The notes beneath the pieces were generated by a model, which was not told the DNA's origin, ran no database searches, and saw only the letters and a list, made by a program, of their open reading frames with translations. A stretch of 64,000 nt of DNA from NCBI GenBank assembly GCA_024220525.1, contig JAMYWO010000077.1, positions 104,623-168,622 of the forward strand, in the 5' to 3' direction. Of the stretch, positions 11,520-21,209 are shown piece after piece; position 1 is the stretch's first letter; each line of letters opens with the position of its first letter. The stretch comes from Cochliopodium minus. Lineage: Eukaryota > Discosea > Himatismenida > Cochliopodiidae. Made by a program: the position numbers and the translations under genes.

Positions 11520-13092
11520 TCAGTTTATAAAACAAAATTTGGGTTTTACTTCTATGAACTTGTAATTTTGAATCATAAAAACACGGTTATTTAGTTCGAG
11601 CCTCACAGGATAATTCTTGTCATCTTCGTGACCAAGGCCTAGCCTTCCGGATTCTCCAGATCCGCACACGAAAAGTTCTTTTTTATCTGTTTAAAAAAAA
11701 ATTAGTAATCAATTAAAAACGTAAAAAAAATTCAAAATGAACAATTTTACTATTTACAAAGACAGAGTGGTGAGAACCAATGGAAGCCATGATAATGTTG
11801 GAGATGTCTATTTTCTGGAACGAAGTCACTTTGGAGTGATTTCCCAAGCCAAGTTGTCCGTAATAGTTGCTTCCACAAGAGTATACATCACCGTTTTCTT
11901 TTAACAAATGAAGAAAAAAATTCTAAAGAAAAAAAAAAGAATAATTTTTTTTTACCTAACAAAATTAAAGAAAAAGTATATCCACAATGCACAGACTTGA
12001 TGTTTGGAAACTGGTCTATAGTTACAATCCTGTTCTCACCTAAAGATCCAAGCTCTCCATAAGTATTCGTCCCAAAAAACTTTATTGAGGTTTCTCCCTT
12101 GTCGTTTTCTAAAGAAAAAATAGAATAAACAAAAGAAAAAAATTTTTTTTTTACTTGATAAAATGCAAGAATAATTATATCCGCAACAAACAGATACAAT
12201 GTTTTTGTCCTCCATCAGCAAGTAAGGAACGCTAAAATTTTTTGTGTCGGATTTTCCGCATTGACCGAATTCGTTGGATCCCAACACCCATACCTCTTTG
12301 TTTTCTTTTTAAAATTTTTTTTAAAAATATTTTTTTTAAACTTTTTTTTTTTACTTTTAAGAAATAAGGAGTGGTTTTTTCCGCACGAAAAAGATTCCAC
12401 GTCATTTATTTTCAGTTCCATAAATTCCCGCTTTAAGTTACCAAACGCTTCTCCTACAAAATAAATTTTTCCATTTTCTTTTTCGAAAATAAAAAATTTC
12501 AATAAATTTCTTTCTTTTTTTTTTTTTTTTTACTTTTTTGGATAAATGTATATGTTTCAGAGGCACAAATTTTATCGACATCAAATGTTATCTTCTCAAA
12601 TTTAACTCGAACAGATTGACCGCAATGTTTGAGTTGATTGTTCTTGTTCAAACCTTTTTTTTTTATCGAAAAGAAATAAAACGAAAAATCTGTAATAATT
12701 TCATAAAATCTTCCACTTAGTTAAATAAATTACGATTCATAATTTATAGGGGTTTGTTATTAATTTATGACATTCCATTCGAGAATTTAATAATTTTACC
12801 ACAAGCATATAGATCTCCATTTCTTTCTAGGTAAAATGAATTGAATCTTCCCAATACAATCGATAGGATGTTTGGATTATTCATTATCTTGGTTGGGATG
12901 AACATATCATCTGAATCTTCTGTTCCACATTGAACAAAACCATTTTGTCCAAATGAATAAACATCCCCATTTTCTAAAATTTAAATAAAATTGAATTTCT
13001 ATCAAATTGAGGGGAAGATATTTCACAAAAAATATTTTACCGCACAATATTACATTATGCTCTGCAATTCCACTATTAGGGATGGATCTCAT
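11520..13092 (-). CDS. RCC1-repeat (seven-bladed propeller) protein
   Basis: Eight exons (13092-13041, 12973-12800, 12653-12534, 12477-12355, 12304-12155, 12108-11956, 11897-11751, 11686-11520) sum to 1086 nt, 361 residues. Each blade shows the RCC1 signature: NGDVYSFGQNG, NGDLYACG, VWVLGSNEFGQCG, FFGTNTYGELG, NGDVYSCGSNYYGQLG, LFVCGSGESGRLGLG, each preceded by a CG..HS or similar turn. Every intron is phase 1 at the same structural point, so one exon corresponds to one blade. No extra domain is present. RCC1 propellers act as Ran-GEFs, ubiquitin-ligase parts or scaffolds. The lack of a second domain leaves the partner unknown. The last exon may be longer if a further intron is used near 11540. 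Confidence 0.88.
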
Positions 13093-13246
13093 TTGTCTTT
13101 TTTTTTTTTCTTCAAAATATATATCTCTATAAAACTTACACCAAGAATTTTTTCAAATTCAAAACACGTAGACAAACCTTTTTTAACAATTTGAAATACT
13201 TTTATTTGAGCAAAAATTAATAAATGAATTTATTTATTTGGGCTTT

Positions 13247-15133
13247 TTATTTATATAAGGTTGTTGTACTGGTAGTACCATCATTATAATTGATAGATAA
13301 AATAGTCGAACTGTACCAGCTGGAATCAACAAAGGTATCAGTACTGTAAGATACAGTGGATTGTAAACTCCATCCATGTCCAGTCAAATCCAAGTGAGAG
13401 AAGAAATCATAATAACCATTGATGGCAGTGTTGTTGACTCTATCAAAAAAGGTAGGAGTACAAGTATCATAAACTTTAAAGAAAAATTGACCGAGAGGGT
13501 TGACTCTTACAAGAGCGAGACATCTGTTTTCCATGTTATCGATTTGATTCATATATCTAGGAATGAAAGAAGTTACAAATTCTACATTATGATTAGGAGG
13601 TGGGCACATTATTTGACTTGTAGAAGCAGAGTTAGGGAGAACATAGTACCAGTTTGTGTTATCGTTCAAGTCAGATTGAAGGGTTGGGATCAAAGAGGAA
13701 GAAGCACCTGAAGGAACAACAGAAGCATAGTCCCAAGAAGCAACTCCTTCCAAGTAAACACGGTCGCAATCCAATCTGCAAACTGGAGCGTTTTGAGATT
13801 TTCTTTCAGCACCAGGGGTAAAGAAGTTAGGATCATCAGTGGTTCCTGCAACTTTAACAACAAAGGAAAATTGAGCCAAAATACCAGGATTGGTGACGTT
13901 TCCGTACAAATAGTAAAATTGGGTAAGAGGGCAAAAATTTGTTCCTGGAGTACCTACAGATCCTTGTGCTCCTGCTGAACCAGGGGTACCTACTGCACCA
14001 GTAGGACCTTGTTGACCTTGTGGACCGGTAAAACCTTGTGGACCTGTAAAACCTGCCAAACCTTGTGGACCAGTAGGACCAGTAGCTCCTTGAATACCAG
14101 TGATACCTGATGGACCTTGTGCTCCAGTTGCACCGAATGCACCAGATGGACCGGTTGCTCCATCAGCTCCAATTGCACCAGTAGCACCAGATGGGCCAAC
14201 TGCTCCAACTGCTCCAATTGCACCAGTTGGACCAGTAAAACCTTGGGATCCGGAAGGTCCAGTCCAACCTTGAGCTCCCTGTGCTCCAACGGAACCTGCA
14301 ACACCACCACCTCCTTGAGGTCCTTGTGCTCCTTGAGGACCAGTCACTCCAGAAGGTCCAATTACACCTTGTGCTCCTTGAGGTCCTTGTGCTCCTTGTG
14401 GTCCATTGAATCCGGTGTCTCCAATAATTCCAATTTCACCAGTTGGACCTTGTCTTCCAGTGTTTCCTTGGGTACCTGGTGTTCCAGTTTCTCCAGATTG
14501 TCCAACAAATCCGGTGACTCCTTGAGGTCCTTGTGCTCCATTGTTTGCGCTTGGTCCAGTAGCTCCTTGAGCACCAGGAACTCCTTGAATTCCACATTGT
14601 CCTTCAACTCCATTTATACCATTTCTACCAGGTGCACCTTGAACACCAGCTTCTCCACATATTCCAGCTTCTCCTTTTGCACCTTTGAATCCCTTTTCTC
14701 CAACGAAATGGGAACGAACACCACCCCAATGTCCATCAGGAGTTACAATCCAATTTTGTTCGCAACCATTAGTTCTTTTCCAATTTGTCAATTTATATCC
14801 TGCTGCTGCAATACCACCATTTACTCCATCAAATCTAAATGTTGATTCATATACAGCTGGGAGTTGCCCAGGTTTTGGTTCACATACTTGAATGGAAATT
14901 GTTGGATCCAATGCATCTTGGAGTGGATCATATGTATATCTTGGATCAGTAGGGTTAGCATTTTCTACATAATCAGGTCCAAATTTAAGAGCACATTGTA
15001 CATCAGTTGATGGAATAATTCTTACTCTATCAAGAAAACTTGCTTCGTTGAAATCTGAGTGTCTGCTTTCAATGATAGCAGTAATTGAAATTATTTGCAA
15101 TACAATTACTAATAAAAATATTAATTTGTTCAT
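13247..15133 (-). CDS. Secreted collagen-like protein (Gly-X-Y repeat)
   Basis: An intronless gene. I chose the ATG at 15133 because it gives a clean signal peptide (MNKLIFLLVIVLQIISITAII), although an in-frame ATG ten codons upstream exists. The product has 628 residues: signal peptide, an N-terminal globular part to about 144, about 85 Gly-X-Y triplets (residues 145-399, bases 13937-14701) and a C-terminal domain of about 230 residues. The triplet run has one flaw (GPS-ANN-GAQ). Y positions are rich in Thr, Gln, Ala and Pro. Lysine at Y occurs only in the first three triplets (GEK, GFK, GAK), which are possible sites for lysine hydroxylation and glycosylation. Cysteines lie within the early triplets and both flanks. 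The product is probably an extracellular trimeric coat or matrix fibre. Base composition is visibly richer in G and C than the surroundings. Confidence 0.93.
   Translation of the reverse strand: MNKLIFLLVIVLQIISITAIIESRHSDFNEASFLDRVRIIPSTDVQCALKFGPDYVENANPTDPRYTYDPLQDALDPTISIQVCEPKPGQLPAVYESTFRFDGVNGGIAAAGYKLTNWKRTNGCEQNWIVTPDGHWGGVRSHFVGEKGFKGAKGEAGICGEAGVQGAPGRNGINGVEGQCGIQGVPGAQGATGPSANNGAQGPQGVTGFVGQSGETGTPGTQGNTGRQGPTGEIGIIGDTGFNGPQGAQGPQGAQGVIGPSGVTGPQGAQGPQGGGGVAGSVGAQGAQGWTGPSGSQGFTGPTGAIGAVGAVGPSGATGAIGADGATGPSGAFGATGAQGPSGITGIQGATGPTGPQGLAGFTGPQGFTGPQGQQGPTGAVGTPGSAGAQGSVGTPGTNFCPLTQFYYLYGNVTNPGILAQFSFVVKVAGTTDDPNFFTPGAERKSQNAPVCRLDCDRVYLEGVASWDYASVVPSGASSSLIPTLQSDLNDNTNWYYVLPNSASTSQIMCPPPNHNVEFVTSFIPRYMNQIDNMENRCLALVRVNPLGQFFFKVYDTCTPTFFDRVNNTAINGYYDFFSHLDLTGHGWSLQSTVSYSTDTFVDSSWYSSTILSINYNDGTTSTTTLYK
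13937..14701 (-). repeat. Gly-X-Y coding repeat (9-nt period)
   Basis: This is the collagen triplet tract of the secreted protein, read on the minus strand. It is a degenerate 9-nt periodic sequence (GGT/GGA CCT/GCT ACT/CAA type codons on the coding strand) without introns, unlike the microexon-split glycine repeat at 5.6-6.6 kb. Confidence 0.9.
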
Positions 15134-15962
15134 TCCCCTTTTTCTTTTTTTTTGACGTTTCAAATGATGAGTATTTTTTTAAAAAAAAAAGATATTCAAG
15201 TATAAGTTATTTTATAGAATCCCTACTGAGCTTCTTTTTCTATTATTATAATTTCTATTGTTTACCTATATCAAACAAGTATTGAACAATTACTTTTTTT
15301 TTATTTTTTTTTGTTCTATAATGTTTTTTTTTTGTCTTTTCATAATTTTTCAGAAATCAAAAGAAAAAAAATATTTGAAATCAAATGATCAAATGATTTA
15401 TTTGTTATCAAACCAAATTTTCGATATAGAAGTAAAACATTTGCAGGATCAGTTTCAGTTCTATATTATTGCATTTCAAAATCAAAATAATTTACAATTT
15501 CGAGTTTAGATTAGGAACCAACCATTTGAAGATATTTGATCTTTAAAGATGAATGAGGAATCATATTTGATAATAGGAAGGTGGTTATAAAATATATTTT
15601 GGAGATCACTCCAAAATATAGATAAGAATCATAATTACATTCCTTTTGGTTGAAGGAAAGTTAATATTGAAGAAATTGAGAAAATTTTTTCAAATGCACA
15701 GTTAAATCAAAAATTTTATAATTTTATCTCCCTTTAAATTTCAAACAAAAAAAAAAAATATATTTTCAATATATTCTTTTTCGTTAAATGGAAATAATCA
15801 TTCAAACAATATTTGAGAAAAATACAGCTGATAATATTGAAAGGAATTTGGAAAAAATATCATACCTTTCTTAGAATCATAATGTAAAATGATTTTCAAA
15901 ATGAAACAAAATTTTTAAAAATAAAAAAATTATTTTTAATTATCGGATATAAGTTTGAATCT
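15134..15962. promoter_or_regulatory. Upstream region of the collagen-like gene
   Basis: About 830 bases lie between the start of the collagen gene (minus strand, so this is its 5' flank) and the 3' end of the carboxypeptidase gene. The sequence is AT-rich with homopolymer runs next to the start codon. The one clear structure is a 12-bp perfect inverted repeat at 15593-15620. No convincing coding exon is seen, and the short ORFs here lack codon or protein character. Confidence 0.45.
15593..15620. promoter_or_regulatory. 12-bp perfect inverted repeat with 4-nt spacer
   Basis: The left arm TATATTTTGGAG (15593-15604) is the exact reverse complement of CTCCAAAATATA (15609-15620), separated by ATCA. 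It lies about 460-490 bases upstream of the collagen start codon. It could be a dimeric transcription-factor site or an RNA hairpin in the carboxypeptidase or collagen flank. Only the symmetry is observed; the function is not known. Confidence 0.5.
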
Positions 15963-18727
15963 TCAACCATCGAGAACATGAATGGCCTGGGTGATCACAC
16001 CTAAAATAAAAAGATATAGAATCCAAGATTAAATTTTTTTTTGTGTTGTTTATACCATTAAAATTCTCATTTCCAGTGGGGATGATCTCAGAAGCAGGCA
16101 ACAAGAAACCATAACGACCTTAAATATAAATTAAAATTATAAGCAATGAAAATGGATCTCCCAATTGGGAATTAATTTTAATGAGATTCCAATACACGAA
16201 ATAATTAATTGTATATTTGTGGATGAAATTTTTTTTTTATTATCGTGAAAAATGAAAAATGAATCCTGGTGACAATTTTCTGGCCAATAATATTTAATAG
16301 GATGTTTCATAAACTAAAAAAAAAAAAAGGAATTTACCTGTATCACGAAGTTCGACGGTTTGGGAATACAAAGTTCCCTCATAGTATCCGTACTACAATT
16401 TTTTTTTTTTTGATGTAAATGGGAATGAAATTTATTAAAAAAAAAAGGTGAACTTACATCGTCAAAACCTCCACTTCCTTCAATCAAAAAAAAAAAATTA
16501 TATAAAAATAAAATATTAAGATTTTTAAATTGATGATTAAAAATTAAAATAAAAATGTCTTACCTATCCCAAAAGAACCAGCAGTTCCTACAGTGTATGT
16601 TTTGCCGTCAATTTGCTTGACAGAAGCCACGTACTTTCTTGCCAAAGTGGTTTGGAGGGTATAGTCTGGTTCTTGAGGTTTTGAAGTGGTCCAACCCCAT
16701 GGAGTCTAAAATAAAAAAATAAAAAATAAAATTTAAAAAAAAAATATAAAATTAATTAAATGAAAAAAATTAAAATTAAAATGTTTTTTTACCATGACTT
16801 CTTGTCCATAACTGTGATAATCTATTACACATTAAGTTTTGAATCAAAATTTCAATTAAAAAAAAAAATACCAGTACTGACAACGACATTGACCAATGAC
16901 TTCCAGTAAGCAATGACGTTACGTACTTCAATTTCAGAAGCAGCACTAGAACCTGATAAAAAAAAAAAAATTACAGAAAATAAAATGTCAAAAATAAAAA
17001 TTTAAACCCATGTATGTGTCTGAACTAAATTTTTTTTTTATCGTGTTTTTTTAAAAATTATTTTTAAAATAAAAAGTGATGAAACTAATTCATACCAAGG
17101 ATTGCTTGAAGATCCACCTTTTAAAATTAAAAAAGCAGGCATAAATATTTAACAAAAACCAAATTTTTTTTATTTTTATATTTCAAAATTTTTCTTTTTA
17201 TATTTCAAATTTTATTTTTTTACCTCTGTTCCAGTAGGCTGGCCAGTTTCTGTTGGTGTCCACACCATAGCAACTAGAACCAGCTGGTGGTGTTCTTCTA
17301 TTTTTTCTCCACATTCTGTCATTCTATGAAAAAAAAAAAGGTTGAAATAATAAATAAATAAAAAAAATTTGAAAAATTTTTTGAAAAAAAAAAGTTACAG
17401 TTCTAGAATATGTATAACCGTCAGGGTTGACCATGACCTTTGTTTTTTTAAATTAAAAAATAATAAGACAACAAAAAGAGTGGAAATGACAAATCAAAAT
17501 GAAACGTACAACGAATCTCCAGTTCAATTCTACCAATTGAAAAAAAAATAAAAAGAGTTTTTTTTTTAAAATTTTTTTTAAAAAATCTTCACCATCAACT
17601 ATTCTTGTAACAGTTGGATTTTTTCCGTACGCTTCAACCTTTTTTTTTTTTTGAAAAAAAATTAACGAAGAAAATAAATTTAAAAGAAATCTTACGAGAC
17701 CTGGAAGTGCAAAGCACATAAAAAAATTAAAAATGATTTTAATGAACGTAATTTACTGTAGATGATGTAACTGACTGTCATGTGACCTATTTAAATGGGA
17801 GATTTATAAAAAAAAAAATGATAAAATTAAAAGGGTTTTTACTAATCCATTCTCTACGAAATTAAAAAAAAAAAATTATTGATTATATTAGAAAAGCTTT
17901 TGTCTTTACCTCGAGTGTTGATTCTTTTTTTTTTTAAAAGTAAAATTTACAAAAGTTTTTTTGAAAATTTTTTTTGTTGGTTACAGATTGATAGTAGATG
18001 GTTTTATCAGATTCTTGGTTGACTCCATTCAGTTCTATGGCGTACATTGTTCTGTTTTGGTGTGTTTTTCCTTTTTAGAAATTGGGATAAATTTAATAGA
18101 GCATTATATAATAATTTGGGGATCATTATGAAAAATATATTTTATAGAAAGGAAAATATTTATTTTGGATGTGATTCATCTTCATAAAAAAATTTGGAAA
18201 TACTTTAAATAACATGAATGATGTTATAGTATATAAGTATATATATAAATTTTTGATATTGTTGGATTTAAGAATGAATATTGAAGGATAATATAAAAAT
18301 AAAATATAAATCTACCAATTTCGACCATTGTCAAGAGGGAAGGATACTTGTCCACAAGATCATTCATCCATTGGACTATCTCGTCATAGGAATGATAGCT
18401 CTCGAAGAAATTATCAGATCTTGCCTTGCTGCGATGGTCAGAATGTTCAATAGCACTTTGTAAATCAGGAATGAAATCGACACATTGAAAGAAGGATTTA
18501 TATTTTTCGAGTTCTTTTTCTTGTTCAGGTGTTATATGTACATCCAATTTTCCTGGGCTCAAATCCCATATATCTATGTTATGTGTCTCTGCATATTTCT
18601 TTATCTTGGGTACCAAAATCTTGTCGAAGGTGCATCTCAAAACCTTATGGCCGCTATATTTCACGCTATATGCATTGAGAACATGCAAGATCGAAAAGAG
18701 GATGAATATATAGATTATACCCTTCAT
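15963..18727 (-). CDS. Secreted M14-family zinc metallocarboxypeptidase
   Basis: Nineteen exons sum to 1230 nt (409 residues). The first is 18727-18316, and tiny ones include 17923-17910 (14 nt), 17853-17843 (11 nt) and 17700-17696 (5 nt). The N-terminus is a signal peptide ([19 protein letters not shown]), followed by a carboxypeptidase-A-type propeptide and the catalytic domain beginning near [12 protein letters not shown]. Zinc ligands are visible: HSRE (the HxxE motif, split across two introns) and His in HSYGQ. Substrate residues NPDGY, DTNRNW and the catalytic glutamate region ELRDTG are also present, ending [16 protein letters not shown]. All active-site landmarks are intact, so it should remove C-terminal residues of extracellular or lysosomal proteins. 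It sits next to the collagen-like gene on the same strand. Confidence 0.93.
17696..17700 (-). other. 5-nt microexon in the carboxypeptidase gene
   Basis: On the minus strand CAG|GTCTC|GTAAG. The five bases join ...TAC A + GT CTC + GTT GAA... to read YSLVEAYG, matching the family pattern around the helix before NPDGY. Skipping it breaks the frame. Confidence 0.75.
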
Positions 18728-18870
18728 AGATCTTCTATTTTTTTTTTTTTATTCAAAAATTAAAAAACAAATTCTTTCAAATCTATAGATGTCATCATAA
18801 TTTAAAGATATATTTCACAAAAAAATTATAAAGCTTTAGTAATTTTATTTATTTACACAAACAAAAAAAT

Positions 18871-19784
18871 ATGGAGATAGAAAAAAATGGAACAAATGTC
18901 ACAATCATGAAATTAGATTTCAATAAATTCATCTTTATAAAAAATAAAGATGGGATGGATGCCTTTAACTGCGGAGCCATCACAAATCTGATCCCCAACT
19001 CCTCAATAATAGAGATGAGAGTGAAAATAATCAAATCAACTTATGCACAAACGATGTTTGGTATAATGCCACAAGATAAATTTCGATTAGATGGCAAATT
19101 ATCAAACTATTATTTTTTCAACAACAATTATGATTTGAAGGGGATATTCTATTGCCCATATGATTCCACCTTTTACCTCAATCCAACCATCAATACAAGG
19201 GAAAAAAGCAAATGGGAGAATTGGTCAGAAGGTAATCAAAAAATTATTCTGAATTATATTAATTATATTAAATAAACTTACATTATTAACTCATAACGTG
19301 ATATCATTTTAAAGAATCAGTTTTATTAATTATTCGTGAAATCATCTATGATAAACATATCTCCAGAATCAAATTAATAATTCTATATTTAACTTTATCT
19401 CCAATCGATTTTTATAAAAAATTATTTCTCCTTCTGATGATTTCCATTTTAGGATCAGAATATGTTGTAAGAATGGATCGCAAGAAAAAAAAAATAAAAT
19501 TTTCCAAAGTTAGTGCAAATGTGATTGAGCACGAGTTTGACTACCCACCAGAAGTTGACAACTGGTGTTTCGCCTTCGACATAGTTCACCAAAAGGATCA
19601 GTACCAAGTTGAGTTCATTTGTATGGATTGGTCTCCAGAGAATAACAAGTTTTTTTCGCGGTCTTTTCAAAGAGGAATCTTCTCTTTTTGCTTATGTTTA
19701 AAGAGATTGAATTCCCTAAAAGGAATAAAACTCCCAAAGTTCATCATCTACGAAATAATCAAGAAAATCGACATTTTTACTTAA
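18871..19784 (+). CDS. SPRY/B30.2-like beta-sandwich protein
   Basis: Two exons (18871-19231, 19453-19784) give 230 residues. The order of motifs is that of protist SPRY-like or TRAF-like domains: IEMRVKIIKST..FGIMPQD, then a bulky aromatic stretch and a CPYDST segment, a long loop, then YVVRMDRKKKKIKFSK and a final VEFICMD strand. No other domain, signal peptide or membrane segment is seen, so it is probably a cytosolic binding protein. The assignment rests on pattern resemblance only. The intron (221 nt) is long for this locus. Confidence 0.6.
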
Positions 19785-19946
19785 TTTGATTCACAGTGCA
19801 AGCTAACATCTCAAGTTCGAAAATTAAAATTAATAAAATTAAAAATTAAGGCTATATTCCTTCGAACATCAAAATATAAAACACAATTCGCTTCCAATAA
19901 TTATCCCCAGAACTATAGTTCAAATTTTAATAAAAAGAGGTATTTT

Positions 19947-21090
19947 TTAATTTTTGATCATCGAGCTAAATGATCTTTTTTCTGATCTGGATCCTTTAGA
20001 GTTTTGCAACATCTTTGCCAATGTTTTTGACTTCATCTGAGGAAATATGTGTTGAAAAAAAGGCACAGGTGTAGAATTCTGTTCCCAACAATAGAACGCC
20101 CAATGGGAAATGGAATCATACATAGACTTGGTGATGACACAATCATTGTCCATGTAAAGAAGAATTTTCTTCAAAATTATTTTTGGAGGGAAAAATTTGT
20201 GGGTAGAAACAATTTTTACAAACAAAATTCTAAAACAAACCAGAAAGTTTATTGTCAATTTGAGAAAATCAAGAATAGTTTTTTCCAAGTAAACAGAATC
20301 TTCACCCGAAAATGTTTTAACTTCTTCGAAAAGGGCTTTTCTCATTGATTTTTGAAATGTAAAATCTGCTCCATTCTTAAGTAAATAGAGTAGTCTTGAA
20401 ACTTTTTTATTAATTTTATCTCTTTTGCACATAATTCCTCTAACAATGACAGATGTCGGCTTTTAAAAAAAATTTTTAAAATGAAAAAATATAGAAAAAA
20501 AATTCACAGATATTCCAAGTCTGGCGCAAGTGTTCAAATCAACTTTATTCTCAATGAATAATTTAAAAATTTTCCAGCTTCCAAATTGGCAAAAATGAAA
20601 AATAGGTGTAGAGAGGCTTACATTGACTCCCATTTCTATCAATTTTTGGATCAACACAAAATGATCAGATTTTCTCAATGATAGTATCTGAAGTGTTGTC
20701 CATTCGTTAACAGTTCCATTTATATCCGCTCCTTCTTTCATAACCTCTTCTATTTTTTTTGTTATCTCTTCCAGAGATAGTTCGCTTGTCAAATCTTTGT
20801 CATGATATTAAATAAAATCTTTAAAGATTTGAAATTTTTTTTACAATAAGATAATCTTTCGGTGGGATTTTCAGAGTTTTTGTACTTTAAAAAATCTAAT
20901 GAGAGAATCAATTAATTTTATCGCAAAAGAATTAATAATTTTACCTCGGGCGCTTTTTTGATAAAATTTATTTAATTTAATATTGCAATCATAAAGTTTA
21001 CCTTTTTCCTGAGTAACCCACTAAAAATTTGATTCTTGGCTTTTTTTTTTAAATGAACATCATTCAACTTAAACAAAACAAATTTACCAT
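19947..21090 (-). CDS. Ankyrin-repeat protein
   Basis: Six exons (21090-21088, 21020-21002, 20952-20945, 20884-20845, 20794-20508, 20459-19947) sum to 870 nt, 289 residues. The start codon is the last three bases of exon 1, and exon 3 is only 8 nt. The repeats show the ankyrin rhythm: MKEGADINGTVNEWTTLQ, LIEMGVNVSL, FIENKVDLNTCARLG, LLKNGADF. The C-terminal 130 residues are not recognisable. Ankyrin stacks bind proteins, and the partner is unknown. The terminal reading of the last exon as fully coding is less certain, since its middle is AT-rich. Confidence 0.7.
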
Positions 21091-21209
21091 CTCTCAATTT
21101 TTTTTTTTATTTTCAGAAAAAAGAATCTTGAAATTTGCTAAAAAGGATTTAAAAAAAAAGGAATTTTCTTGAAAGATTTTATTGAGGATTCCAAAGATAG
21201 GAATTTTTT

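Noticed and set aside
14362-14613. Minus-strand alternative frame within the collagen repeat
   Set aside because: A frameshifted reading of the same repeat (Leu/His/Lys-rich); the Gly-X-Y frame is far better supported.
13376-14845. Long plus-strand open frames opposite the collagen gene (Ser/Cys/Thr-rich products)
   Set aside because: They are antisense shadows of the 9-nt periodic Gly-X-Y coding sequence, with no start context and no family resemblance.
15258-15509. 83-codon plus-strand frame upstream of the collagen gene
   Set aside because: Phe/Ile/Lys-rich low complexity as expected from AT-rich non-coding DNA, with no splice partners.
17903-17923. Apparent loss of the zinc-binding histidine in the carboxypeptidase (reading INTRE)
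   Set aside because: That reading used the wrong phase. Phase 0 gives NQHSREWIS with the normal HxxE motif.
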